Shown here piece after piece: positions 15,893 through 24,711 of a stretch of 32,532 nucleotides of DNA. Location of the stretch: contig JAKUOU010000039.1 in assembly GCA_022451065.1 (NCBI GenBank), positions 1-32,532 of the forward strand. The letters are read 5' to 3'. Position 1 is the stretch's first letter. Each line of letters opens with the position of its first letter. The notes beneath the pieces were generated by a model. It was not told the origin of the DNA. It did not search any database and saw only the letters and a program-made list of their open reading frames with translations. Source of the DNA: Pedosphaera sp. GTDB taxonomy: Bacteria > Verrucomicrobiota > Verrucomicrobiia > Limisphaerales > UBA1096. A program made the translations under genes and the position numbers.

Positions 15893-17509
15893 ATGGACTC
15901 AGTCAAAAAAACAACCAAACGAAAGCCAACACGCTGGTGGCCAGCCGTCATTATCGTAGTCGGATTCGCGCTTACTTTGGTTTTAATTTGGTCTACCGGC
16001 TCCGAGGATCAAGCAAATCAGATGATCATAATCCTCAGCGCTACCATACTTACCTCAATACTACTGTTGACATGGATGCTCTTTTTCTCCCGCTTGCCCA
16101 GGCGCACTCGGTTACGTAATTTCGGCGGCTTGGTTGGCGTGATTGTCTTGTTTTTCGCCTGTTTCCGGTTCAGCCAATTCAGCGGGAACATGATGCCGCT
16201 GTTCGAATGGCGATGGACCAAGCACAACTTGCCAACCGCTACTGGCAACGATGCCACTCTAAATGGCAATTCCTTAACCAAGCTATCGTTTCCGCAGTTC
16301 CTCGGGCCAAGCCGCAACTGTAAAGTGCCCGGCTCCGACCTGGCAACCGACTGGACGACGCAGTCACCCGAAAAACTTTGGCGGCAGCCGATCGGTCCAG
16401 CTTGGTCCGGTTTCGCGATCGCAGACGGCCGTGCCGTTACCCAGGAACAGCGTGCTGAAAATGAGGCTGTTGTTTGCTACGACCTGCAGACCGGTTCTGT
16501 GCTTTGGCAGCACACCGACAACGGACACTACAATACCGCTATCGCCGGCGAAGGCCCACGTGCCACACCAACGATCCATGACAGCAGGGTTTACACACTC
16601 GGCGCATCCGGCATATTGAACTGCCTTGAACTGGCAACCGGCAAGCCGGTTTGGCAGCGGAGCATCGTCATCGATGCCGGACTAAATCTCAATGAGTCAA
16701 TTGATCAAATCGGGATATCAGCTAATCGAAATAAATCCAAAGAGTGGGGCTATAGTAGCTCACCCTTGATCGTGAACAACCTAGTCACCGTCAGTGCCGG
16801 CGGTGACAATGGAAAGTCCCTTGTATCGTACGACAGGGTAACCGGCAAACAGGCTTGGTCCGGTGGCGGCAGTCGTGCCGGATATAGTTCCCCCTGTATA
16901 GTCGAACTTCACGGCGATCTGCAAATTCTGATATTCAACCAGGACGGCTTGGCTGCACATTCGCCAACAAACGGTTCGATCGTCTGGGAATTTGAATGGA
17001 ACGTTCCTTATCCACACGTCTCCGTGCCGCTCACCTTACCAGACAATAAAGTTCTACTTAGCCTTGGATACGGCAAAGGAAGTAAAATGCTTCAAGTTAA
17101 TTTTAACGAGGGCAAATTTTCGGCCGTTGAACTTTGGAAGTCTAACCGAATGAAGGCCAAGTTCACTAATTTGATTTTTCACAACGATCACATCTTCGGA
17201 CTTGATGATGGCATGTTTACCTGCATCGACATCGAGCGCGGCCGTCGCAAGTGGAAGGAGGGCCGCTACGGACATGGGCAAATCCTGCTTCGCGGCAACC
17301 ACATTCTCGTTATGGCGGAAAACGGTGATGTCATCCTGCTCGAAGCCAATGCCGAACAACATGTCGAACTAACCCGGTTTGCTGCGCTCGATGGCAAGAC
17401 ATGGAACCCCCCCGCGCTTGCCGGCGAGTATCTACTCGTCCGTAATCACCGCGAGGCCGCCTGCTACAAACTGCCCCTGGCCAAGCCGGCCAAAGTCGCT
17501 GCACAATGA
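15893..17509 (+). CDS. Membrane-anchored PQQ-like (BamB-type) beta-propeller protein
   Basis: A 538-residue protein. Three transmembrane segments lie near the N-terminus (about 15-33, 43-65 and 78-95). Positive residues before the first and between the second and third suggest a cytosolic N-terminus and a periplasmic propeller. The FPQFLGPSRN motif then introduces a PQQ-like repeat domain with units such as VVCYDLQTGSVLW, LNCLELATGKPVW, LVSYDRVTGKQAW and FTCIDIERGRRKW. No PQQ-dehydrogenase catalytic residues or heme motif are seen, so it is closer to the BamB-like propellers frequent in Planctomycetes and Verrucomicrobia than to an alcohol dehydrogenase. Its TGA overlaps the ATG of the molybdopterin-protein gene (ATGA), indicating coupled translation and probably related function. 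Confidence 0.85.
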   Translation: MDSVKKTTKRKPTRWWPAVIIVVGFALTLVLIWSTGSEDQANQMIIILSATILTSILLLTWMLFFSRLPRRTRLRNFGGLVGVIVLFFACFRFSQFSGNMMPLFEWRWTKHNLPTATGNDATLNGNSLTKLSFPQFLGPSRNCKVPGSDLATDWTTQSPEKLWRQPIGPAWSGFAIADGRAVTQEQRAENEAVVCYDLQTGSVLWQHTDNGHYNTAIAGEGPRATPTIHDSRVYTLGASGILNCLELATGKPVWQRSIVIDAGLNLNESIDQIGISANRNKSKEWGYSSSPLIVNNLVTVSAGGDNGKSLVSYDRVTGKQAWSGGGSRAGYSSPCIVELHGDLQILIFNQDGLAAHSPTNGSIVWEFEWNVPYPHVSVPLTLPDNKVLLSLGYGKGSKMLQVNFNEGKFSAVELWKSNRMKAKFTNLIFHNDHIFGLDDGMFTCIDIERGRRKWKEGRYGHGQILLRGNHILVMAENGDVILLEANAEQHVELTRFAALDGKTWNPPALAGEYLLVRNHREAACYKLPLAKPAKVAAQ

Positions 17510-18138
17510 AAGAAGATTATGTGCGGCGAAAAGAACGCTGGGCACAGAAGATGTCCGGAAAGGGACGCCCTGCCCGGCCCAACGCTGGACGCCTACCCCC
17601 CGGCCAGCACGAGGTGAGCAACTTTCCAGTGCTCGACTTGGGCATACACCCCGAAATCCCTCTTGATGAGTGGACGCTGAAAATACACGGCCAAGTTGAG
17701 AACCCACTGACTCTCGACTGGGAGCAGTTCACGGCGCTGCCGCAGTTTCACGACGTGAGTGATTTTCACTGCGTCACGACCTGGAGCCAATTTGACATGG
17801 AGTTTTCCGGCGTCGCCTTCTTCACCCTGGCCGATCTCGTCAAGCCGAAGCCAAGCGTGACGCATCTCTTCTTCATCGGATACGACGACTACACGACCAA
17901 CACTACCCTAGACGCCTGCATGGATGACGACGTGATGATCGCCCACGCTTGGAACGGCCAGCCTTTGCCCTTGGAGCATGGCGGCCCGGCACGCGTGATC
18001 ATCCCCAAGCTTTACGCATGGAAAGGAGCCAAGTTCATTCGGGAGATCATCTTCCGCGACCACGATGAGTTGGGCTTCTGGGAGCAGCGCAACTACTCAA
18101 ACACCGCCGACCCGTTCACCGAAGACCGCTTCGCCTGA
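17506..18138 (+). CDS. Sulfite-oxidase-fold molybdopterin-dependent oxidoreductase, cytosolic
   Basis: A 210-residue protein consisting of the Moco-binding domain of the sulfite oxidase/YedY (MsrP) family. The molybdenum-ligand cysteine is Cys89 in VSDFHCVTTWSQ. Other family marks are LKIHGQVENPLTLDWEQF, YTTNTTLDACMDDDVMIA, HGGPARVIIPKLYAWKGAK and the terminal GFWEQRNYSNTADPF. No Tat or Sec signal and no C-terminal dimerisation or heme domain are present, so it is probably a small cytosolic form. The oxidised or reduced substrate is unknown; small relatives are commonly annotated only as molybdopterin-dependent oxidoreductase. The ATG at 17506 overlaps the stop of the propeller gene. It is followed 18 nt later by the end of a convergent DUF1501 gene. 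Confidence 0.9.
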   Translation: MKEDYVRRKERWAQKMSGKGRPARPNAGRLPPGQHEVSNFPVLDLGIHPEIPLDEWTLKIHGQVENPLTLDWEQFTALPQFHDVSDFHCVTTWSQFDMEFSGVAFFTLADLVKPKPSVTHLFFIGYDDYTTNTTLDACMDDDVMIAHAWNGQPLPLEHGGPARVIIPKLYAWKGAKFIREIIFRDHDELGFWEQRNYSNTADPFTEDRFA

Positions 18139-18156
18139 GCTTGACAGAGCGTTTGG

Positions 18157-19593
18157 TTATGCGAGCAGGCCGTCGATGATTTTCGGGGTATCCTCGGGGC
18201 CGATGAGGCGCTGATTCAGGCCTTGGTAACGGTAGCTGAAGTTGAATGGGTCGAGCCCAAGAAGATGTAAAATCGTCGCCTGCAGGTCGTGCACGTGTAC
18301 CGGATTCTTGGCCACGGTATAGCCCAGTTCATCCGTTTCGCCGTAAGTAATTCCGTGGTTCAAGCCGCCTCCGGCCATCCAGACAGTAAAGCAGTCTGGA
18401 TGATGATCACGACCAAGGAACTTTGAACCGTTGCGCTCCTCGTTCATTGAGGTGCGACCAAATTCCCCTCCCCAAACCACAAGCGTCTCGTCGAGTAACC
18501 CACGCTGTTTCAGATCCTGAAGCAACGCCGTGACCGACTTGTCGTTTGAGGCGCATTTCCTCGGCAGCTCCTTGACAAGGTCGTTGCTGGCGCCGGTGCC
18601 GTGGAAGTCCCAGCCCCAGTCAAACAACTGCACATAGCGCACACCTTGCTCCACCAAACGGCGGGCGAGCAGGCAGTTATTGGCAAAGGAAGCCTTGCCA
18701 GGTTGCGCACCGTATAAGTCAAGCGATGACTGAGATTCGCGGCCGATATCCATCACCTCTGGCACGCTGATCTGCATGCGATACGCCAACTCGTACTGGT
18801 CGATTCGTGACAGCGTCTCGGGATCCCCAATATCACGGTACTCCTGCTCGTTGAGTTTCTTAAGAGCATCAAGACTGCGACGGCGAACCTCTCGGCTCAT
18901 TCCTTTCGGGTTAGACACATACAAAATCGGGTCGCCAGTGCTGCGGCATTGCACACCCTGAAACACCGAGGGCAGATAACCGCTCCCCCAGAGGCTCTTG
19001 CCGCCGGACGGATCGGTGCCGCCGGAGATCAACACCACAAAACCGGGCAGGTTCGCGTTCTCCGAGCCAAGTCCATAAGTGATCCACGAGCCCATTGATG
19101 CCGAGCCGTTGCGAGGTGAACCGGTGTATAGCAGCATCTGTGCGGGTGCGTGGTTGAACTGGTCAGTGTACATCGACTTCACAAACGTAAGGTCATCCGC
19201 CATGCCGGGCAGCGTTGGGTACATGTTGCTGATCCACTGTCCATTCTGCCCGTACTGCTTGAAGGTGTGCGGCGAGCCCAGCAGCTTCGGATGCCCCTTG
19301 ATGAAGGGCAACCGCCGACCCTCAATGAATTCCTTCGGACACGGCTTATTGTTCAGCTTGTTCAACATCGGCTTGTAATCGAACAGATCCAGTTGCGGCG
19401 GTGAGCCGGCCATGTGCAGATAGATTACATTCTTGACCTTGCCACCCGACTGCGGCACGCGCCGATCCAGCGGATTCGCCGCACCCGCCCTGTTCATCAA
19501 CGTGCCAAGCGCCAACGAACCAAGCCCCATCTGGCAGTGCCTTAAAAAATGCCGCCGAGTGATAAACTTTGCCTGTGCGTCGTACAGATTCAT
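18157..19593 (-). CDS. DUF1501 family protein with Tat-like signal (unit A)
   Basis: A 478-residue DUF1501 protein. The twin-arginine motif TRRHFLRHC (Arg13/Arg14) and a hydrophobic stretch to about residue 38 suggest Tat export. The family belongs to the alkaline-phosphatase/sulfatase-like superfamily. Landmarks are [48 protein letters not shown] and HVHDLQATILHLLGLD. DUF1501 proteins are usually encoded directly downstream of DUF1549/DUF1553 proteins and their function is unknown. Here the gene follows the large PSD1 gene by 21 nt on the same strand. It shares the architecture but not close similarity with the DUF1501 protein of unit B (26676-28109). Confidence 0.95.
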   Translation of the reverse strand: MNLYDAQAKFITRRHFLRHCQMGLGSLALGTLMNRAGAANPLDRRVPQSGGKVKNVIYLHMAGSPPQLDLFDYKPMLNKLNNKPCPKEFIEGRRLPFIKGHPKLLGSPHTFKQYGQNGQWISNMYPTLPGMADDLTFVKSMYTDQFNHAPAQMLLYTGSPRNGSASMGSWITYGLGSENANLPGFVVLISGGTDPSGGKSLWGSGYLPSVFQGVQCRSTGDPILYVSNPKGMSREVRRRSLDALKKLNEQEYRDIGDPETLSRIDQYELAYRMQISVPEVMDIGRESQSSLDLYGAQPGKASFANNCLLARRLVEQGVRYVQLFDWGWDFHGTGASNDLVKELPRKCASNDKSVTALLQDLKQRGLLDETLVVWGGEFGRTSMNEERNGSKFLGRDHHPDCFTVWMAGGGLNHGITYGETDELGYTVAKNPVHVHDLQATILHLLGLDPFNFSYRYQGLNQRLIGPEDTPKIIDGLLA

Positions 19594-19614
19594 TTCGGAA
19601 AAGCTAAGCCATTA

Positions 19615-22600
19615 TCAACCCTTCATCAATAGGGCATCCATATTCAGTAACACATTGGCCACGACAGTCAACGCCGCCATCTCCCGAAGGCTCGCCCCCG
19701 GCGGGAGCGGAACTGTTTGACCGTAAAGCGCCTTTGCAGCATCTGGCTGCTCCTGATAATGGGCCAGTTCGCCATTAAACAGTTCCGTCAATGCCGCCAA
19801 GCGACTCGCCTCTACCGGCTTGGCCAAGGTAAGCCGCAGGGCAAACTTCAGCCGGTCCGCCGTCGAGTCTCCACCCTCAGCAAAGATACGGTGCGCCAGT
19901 GCCTGGGCGAACTCGACGTACGCCTCGTCATTGAGCGTTACAAACGACTGCAGCGGCGTGTTGGTTCGTATACGTCGTACGGTACAGATCTCCCGGCTCG
20001 GCGCGTCGAATGTGGCCATCGACGGATAAGGAACCGTCCGCCGCAGGAAAGTGTAAAAGCCGCGTCGATACCGATCTTCGTTCTTGCTGGTGGCCCAGTT
20101 GCGCTGGCCGTTGAAGGCCGCCTGCCACAGATTCGGAGGCTGCGGCGGATAGACGGAAGGCCCGTGCATCTTCACACTTTGCAAACCGCTCAACATCAAC
20201 GCCTGGTCTCGCACCATCTCCGCCTCGAGACGGAATCGCGGTCCCCGGCCAAGCCGGATGTTGCGCGGGTCACGCTTGGCCAAGCCACCCTGCACCTTGG
20301 CCGACTGCCGGTACGTCGCAGACATCACCATCGTTTTAAGCAACTGCTTCACATCCCAACGACCGTCGCGGAATTCCACTGCCAGCCAGTCGAGTAACTC
20401 CGGATGGTCGGGGATATTTCCCTGCGTCCCGAAATCCTCTTCCGTATCGAGCAGGCCGCGGCCAAAAAGCTGCGCCCAAAACCGGTTCACCGCCACGCGT
20501 GCTGTCAACGGGTTTTCCGGTTGCAATAGCCACCGGGCCACGCCCATGCGGTCGCTCGGCGTGCCCTTTGCCGGGGAATGAAAAGAAGCAGGGAACCCGG
20601 CCTTGACCTCGTTACCCCGGTTCAGAAAGTTTCCCTTAACCATCAGGTGCGTGTCACGTCGCTTTGCCTTGGCCAGTTCGCGCATGTACGGCGTGGTAAC
20701 GATCGAGTCCTTAACCTTCTTATGCTCCTTACGCTTGGCTTCGATCGATTTACGGACTGGCTCCAGCTCTTTGGCAAACGTCCTGTAATGCGCGGCGATT
20801 TTCTCCGACTGCTGCGCGGTACGCTTGGCTTCGTCAATCAGCAACACTGGCAAAATGTCCTCCGGAAAGTCGACACCCCGAACGGCAAAATAAAATCCGC
20901 TCTCCTTGTCGTTATTAACGATCTTCAGCAGTAGTTCGCTTTCTCCCTTGGACAGATTAATACTTACCATTTCCTGGTCGGCCTTGGCCGCACGCTTGAT
21001 TTTTTTCGACAACACTTCGCGGCCGTTGATCCACGCCTTAATACCATCCCCGCTGCCAAGTGAGAGTTGCTGCGTCCCGGCAATGACAGCGTTTAATGTG
21101 CGACGCAAATACACCACCGAGTTGTCCCCGGACTCTAGCGCATGCACCTTGCCGTCGTTCCACTCTGGCCTGGCATCCCACTTGACCTCGGCCGCCTCCC
21201 CGACATCGGAACGCGTGAATACCTGCACCTCAGCCAGTGACAAGATCGGTGCCTTGCGGCTGTCCAACGGCAGTAATTCGATTCGCACAACCGAAACTTT
21301 TCCGTTGGCCTCAACCGGCACAGCAAACCCCTCGTCCGCCTTCGGACTGCCCTTCCCGTCTGCAAACAGATCCTTCTCGAACAACGGCTTGCGTTCGGCA
21401 TCTAGCGCCAACACTCGAAAAGCCGATAGGCGTTCCGGCGCTTCTGCGCGGTTCCAAATGACCACCTGCGTCACATCCGTTGGCTCAGCCAACGCCACCT
21501 CCCACCACGGCGACTGGTCGTCCGGGTTTTTTGTATGTGTCACCGTCTTATCCTCGAACTTGCCGGAAGAGTTGCCGTCGATCGCCAGACTGGCCGGGGC
21601 GTCGTTGGACGTTGAGGATTGGCGCGCCTTGCCGTTCAGGGCAACATTTTCGCCGACGGCCAGACGCTCCGGGCCAAACGCCGTGACGAACGCACTGCCA
21701 AAGTCACCTCCCGTAAACGGGCCGCTCATTTCCCAAGTGGAAAGATCCGGCTTCGGCTTGGCCAGGTCCCGCAGGGACAGAAGTTCCCACGAGCGCTGCC
21801 CCTTAGCCAAGGCCGGCGTGTGTACATCGAACCTGGCTTGCAACGCTTTGATCTCATCATCGATTCTAGCTAAACGCTTCGTTTCTTCGTCAGTCGGATA
21901 AGGCAGGCGTGGCGAATCGTCCCCCCGGTCCGCGTCCTCCGTCTGGTTGAACATCGCGTAAAACTGGTAATACTCCGTTTGCGTGATCGGGTCGTACTTG
22001 TGCGAATGGCACTTGGCACAGCCCATCGTCAAGCCCATCCACACCTGCATGGTCGTGTCCACACGGTCGCGCACCGCTTCGACTCGAAACTCCTCGTCGT
22101 CCGTTCCCCCCTCGGTGTTGGTCTTTGTGTTTCTATGAAACGCGGTGGCTAACAACTGGTCGCGCGATGGTGACGGCAACAGGTCGCCGGCCAGTTGCTC
22201 GATGGTGAAACGGTCGTACGGCATGTTTTGGTTAAAAGCATTGATCACCCAGTCTCGGTACTTCCAAATCACACGCAGCGGATCGGAGCCGTAGCCGGCC
22301 GAGTCAGCGTATCGCGCAAGGTCGAGCCAGACGCGCGCCCAGCGTTCGCCATAGGCCGGACGGGACAACAGATCGTCCACGAGCAGCTCGTAGGCATTTG
22401 GCCGCTTGTCATTGATAAATGTTTGCACTTCTGCCGGAATCGGCGGCAGCCCGGTCAGGTCCAGCGACAGGCGACGAATGAGGGTATAACGATCGTCCGT
22501 TTCACTGGGGCGATCCCCCGTCACCTCAAGTCCGGAAAGGATAAAATGATCGATGCCATTCCTTGCCCAAGCCCGCTCGTTGACCTTAGGGAGATGTGGG

Positions 22601-22998
22601 CGCCTCGGTGGCTTAAATGCCCAGTGTCGATCATAAGGCGCACCTCCATCAATCCACTCACCGATTTTGTTAATTTCCTCCAAGGTCAACTTATGCCCGG
22701 ATTCCTCTGGCGGCATTCGGTCGTCGGAATCGGCGGTGGTGATACGGGCAAACAACTCGCTCTTTCCCCGGTCACCTGGAAGCACCGCAGGAACACCGTT
22801 GCGCTCGGCTAAGGCACCCTCACGGACGTCTAGTCGCAGATCGGCCTTGCGGGCTTTATCGTCTGGGCCATGGCAGGCGAAACAGTTCCGCGACAGCACC
22901 GGCCGGATATCGCGATTAAAATCCGCAGCCACTGCCAACTGGCCAAAGCCAATCGATCCCGCAAAGCCGATTATCAGGCTAAATAATCTGTTTCTCAT
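19615..22998 (-). CDS. PSCyt1-DUF1549-discoidin-DUF1553 protein (unit A)
   Basis: A large 1127-residue exported protein. In order: Sec signal peptide (1-25), planctomycete cytochrome-c domain PSCyt1 with heme motif CFACH (39-43), DUF1549/PSCyt2 (about 126-345, with a second CxxCH in GCAKCHSHKYDP), an F5/8 type C (discoidin) domain (about 447-600, VALNGKARQSSTSND and PWWEVAL), a linker with beta region and a coiled-coil-like Lys/Glu segment (about 720-780), and DUF1553/PSD1 (about 810-1090, NPLTARVAVNRFWAQLFGRG). The discoidin domain suggests carbohydrate binding. The family is frequent in marine PVC bacteria and is proposed to act in polysaccharide oxidation, but the reaction is not established. 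Its ATG is about 150 nt from the divergent tRNA-Thr gene. Confidence 0.95.
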   Translation of the reverse strand: MRNRLFSLIIGFAGSIGFGQLAVAADFNRDIRPVLSRNCFACHGPDDKARKADLRLDVREGALAERNGVPAVLPGDRGKSELFARITTADSDDRMPPEESGHKLTLEEINKIGEWIDGGAPYDRHWAFKPPRRPHLPKVNERAWARNGIDHFILSGLEVTGDRPSETDDRYTLIRRLSLDLTGLPPIPAEVQTFINDKRPNAYELLVDDLLSRPAYGERWARVWLDLARYADSAGYGSDPLRVIWKYRDWVINAFNQNMPYDRFTIEQLAGDLLPSPSRDQLLATAFHRNTKTNTEGGTDDEEFRVEAVRDRVDTTMQVWMGLTMGCAKCHSHKYDPITQTEYYQFYAMFNQTEDADRGDDSPRLPYPTDEETKRLARIDDEIKALQARFDVHTPALAKGQRSWELLSLRDLAKPKPDLSTWEMSGPFTGGDFGSAFVTAFGPERLAVGENVALNGKARQSSTSNDAPASLAIDGNSSGKFEDKTVTHTKNPDDQSPWWEVALAEPTDVTQVVIWNRAEAPERLSAFRVLALDAERKPLFEKDLFADGKGSPKADEGFAVPVEANGKVSVVRIELLPLDSRKAPILSLAEVQVFTRSDVGEAAEVKWDARPEWNDGKVHALESGDNSVVYLRRTLNAVIAGTQQLSLGSGDGIKAWINGREVLSKKIKRAAKADQEMVSINLSKGESELLLKIVNNDKESGFYFAVRGVDFPEDILPVLLIDEAKRTAQQSEKIAAHYRTFAKELEPVRKSIEAKRKEHKKVKDSIVTTPYMRELAKAKRRDTHLMVKGNFLNRGNEVKAGFPASFHSPAKGTPSDRMGVARWLLQPENPLTARVAVNRFWAQLFGRGLLDTEEDFGTQGNIPDHPELLDWLAVEFRDGRWDVKQLLKTMVMSATYRQSAKVQGGLAKRDPRNIRLGRGPRFRLEAEMVRDQALMLSGLQSVKMHGPSVYPPQPPNLWQAAFNGQRNWATSKNEDRYRRGFYTFLRRTVPYPSMATFDAPSREICTVRRIRTNTPLQSFVTLNDEAYVEFAQALAHRIFAEGGDSTADRLKFALRLTLAKPVEASRLAALTELFNGELAHYQEQPDAAKALYGQTVPLPPGASLREMAALTVVANVLLNMDALLMKG

Positions 22999-23152
22999 CT
23001 ATGAACAAATACTCGCGCAATTGCTAGCGCAAGAATACGCGTCCCGCCATGCTTTTTCGCATAAAATGCCGTCGTCAAGCGTCCAAAAAGCACAAAATGA
23101 CTTTCAAAACTATAAATCTGACGTTATTCGTCTCCAAGCCCTTTTGGTTTGG

Positions 23153-23228
23153 GCCAGTTTAGCTCAGTTGGTAGAGCACTCGATTTGTAATCGAACGGTC
23201 GTCGGTTCGAGTCCGACAACTGGCTCCA
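23153..23228 (+). tRNA. tRNA-Thr(UGU)
   Basis: A complete 76-nt cloverleaf with encoded CCA. The acceptor stem GCCAGTT pairs with AACTGGC, the D stem is GCTC/GAGC, and the anticodon loop TTTGTAA carries TGT at 23186-23188. The anticodon stem CTCGA/TCGAA has one C-A mismatch at its outermost pair. The T stem GTCGG/CCGAC encloses TTCGAGT. The discriminator base is T, followed by CCA. It is a single tRNA between two divergent PSD1/DUF1501 units. Confidence 0.97.
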
Positions 23229-23407
23229 TTCCTCACCGATTTACCTTCTTAACTTCTGTTATCTGCCACAAGCACTTCCCCGTTTTAACTCATAGGGAAA
23301 TGAAAACAGCTTCTACTCAAAACAATCGCAGCCGTCCCATTGCCATTCGCCAGGTGGCGTTCGGGCTTGCCCTGACTTTTCGTTTGGCTCACAGCTTGGT
23401 TCTTCAG

Positions 23408-24661
23408 ATGCGGTGTTTTTTAACATTCCTGGCAGTGCTTTCACTAAACTGGACAAGCTTAGTCAAAGGCAACGAGGCAATGTCGGTCGAGGTGGTGCAA
23501 ATCACACGCGAACCGCACACGCACTTTTTTGGCTACATCGGACATGTGCAAAATATTCCATGGAATAAAAGCGGTCGCTTTATCGTCGCGTTACAAAGCG
23601 ATTTTCACGACCGGATGCCCGGGCCCAATGATCCGGCAAGAGTGGTTCTAATCGATACCGAAAACGATTATCACGTTACCGTGGTGGACCAATCACGCGG
23701 GTGGAACCCACAGCAGGGAACGATGTTTTATTGGAACCCGGCCAATCCGGAGACACAGTTCTTCTTCAACGATCGCGACGTCAAAACCGGCAAGGTTTTT
23801 TGTGTGTTGTACGACATCAAACTGGATAAACGAGTTCGCGAATACCGCTTTGACGACACCCCGATTGGTAACGGCGGTGTAGCACAAAACGGCGGTTGGT
23901 TTCTCGGATTGAACTACGCGCGGATGGCAAGATTACGTCCAGTGACCGGATACAAAGGCACTTGGGATTGGACAGAAGGTGAAGCCCATCCTAAAAACGA
24001 TGGTTTGTTCAAGGTCGATATCCAAACTGGCAAAAAGCAGTTACTCGTGTCGTTTCATCAAATGGCAAATGAACTAACAGCGATCGGGCGCGATGTAAAA
24101 AACAGCCATCTCTTCATCAACCATTCGCTATCAAATCGCGAGGGGGATCGGATTTTCTTTTTTGCTAGAGCTGGCTGGAGCGGGCAAAAGGGGGAAAGAA
24201 TCAACCACCCCTTCATTACAAATGATAAAGGTGAGAACCTCCGCTCCAACCGAATCCACATCGGCGGCCATCCGGAGTGGGACTACGGGCATCGGATGAT
24301 TGGCCGCCTGGGCGATCGACAAATCCTGTTCGACACGGATCAGCAACTCATCGCCGGCACACTCGGCACTCCTGAGATTTTCCCAAACCCCGAGGGGGAC
24401 ATCGCGCTTTCCCCAAATGGAAAACTCTTCATCAACGGCCACAAAGACAGGAAAAATAAAAAGAATTTTTACACAATCTACCGCCGAGAAGACGGGGCAT
24501 ATTTTCGAACAAAGGGATTCAACATTGCTCACTGGCAGTCCGGAGATTTGAGGCAAGATCCCTCCCCATGCTGGAACCGCAACAGCGATCAAATTCTCGT
24601 CCCAGGCGTCAGTAAAAACGGCAAAACTCGGCAACTTTTTATTTTAAAGTTGAAGCAGTAA
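23408..24661 (+). CDS. Exported TolB/oligogalacturonate-lyase-like beta-propeller protein
   Basis: The open frame runs upstream through the tRNA, so the real start must lie after 23228. I choose ATG 23408, which gives 417 residues with a normal signal peptide (MRCFLTFLAVL, cleavage near VKGNEA). ATG 23300, which follows AGGGA by only a few bases, is the alternative and would add 36 residues with a second hydrophobic patch. The mature chain looks like a six- or seven-bladed propeller: VVLIDTENDYHVTVVD, NGGVAQNGGWFLGLNYARM, LFKVDIQTGKKQLLV, then GGHPEWDYGH and SPCWNRNSDQILVPG, reminiscent of the His/Asp sites of oligogalacturonate lyase. The family cannot be proven by eye. It precedes the DUF1549/DUF1553 gene by 50 nt and is probably its operon partner. 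Confidence 0.75.
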   Translation: MRCFLTFLAVLSLNWTSLVKGNEAMSVEVVQITREPHTHFFGYIGHVQNIPWNKSGRFIVALQSDFHDRMPGPNDPARVVLIDTENDYHVTVVDQSRGWNPQQGTMFYWNPANPETQFFFNDRDVKTGKVFCVLYDIKLDKRVREYRFDDTPIGNGGVAQNGGWFLGLNYARMARLRPVTGYKGTWDWTEGEAHPKNDGLFKVDIQTGKKQLLVSFHQMANELTAIGRDVKNSHLFINHSLSNREGDRIFFFARAGWSGQKGERINHPFITNDKGENLRSNRIHIGGHPEWDYGHRMIGRLGDRQILFDTDQQLIAGTLGTPEIFPNPEGDIALSPNGKLFINGHKDRKNKKNFYTIYRREDGAYFRTKGFNIAHWQSGDLRQDPSPCWNRNSDQILVPGVSKNGKTRQLFILKLKQ

Positions 24662-24711
24662 TCCGCCAATCGACTTGAAATACGGATCGTTTAGGATGAG
24701 AATCTTGGCCG

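Noticed and set aside
20906-21901. A 331-codon plus-strand frame.
   Set aside because: Antisense to the discoidin and DUF1549 part of the large PSD1 gene; Ser/Pro-rich composition typical of a shadow frame.
23153-23228. The T discriminator base of tRNA-Thr as an unusual identity element.
   Set aside because: E. coli has A at this position, but as far as I recall a T before CCA also occurs in tRNA-Thr of other bacteria, so I do not claim novelty.
22667-24661. A plus-strand open frame of 664 codons including the tRNA-Thr gene.
   Set aside because: The first part overlaps the unit A gene on the opposite strand and the tRNA; only the segment after 23228 can be the gene. I start it at 23408.
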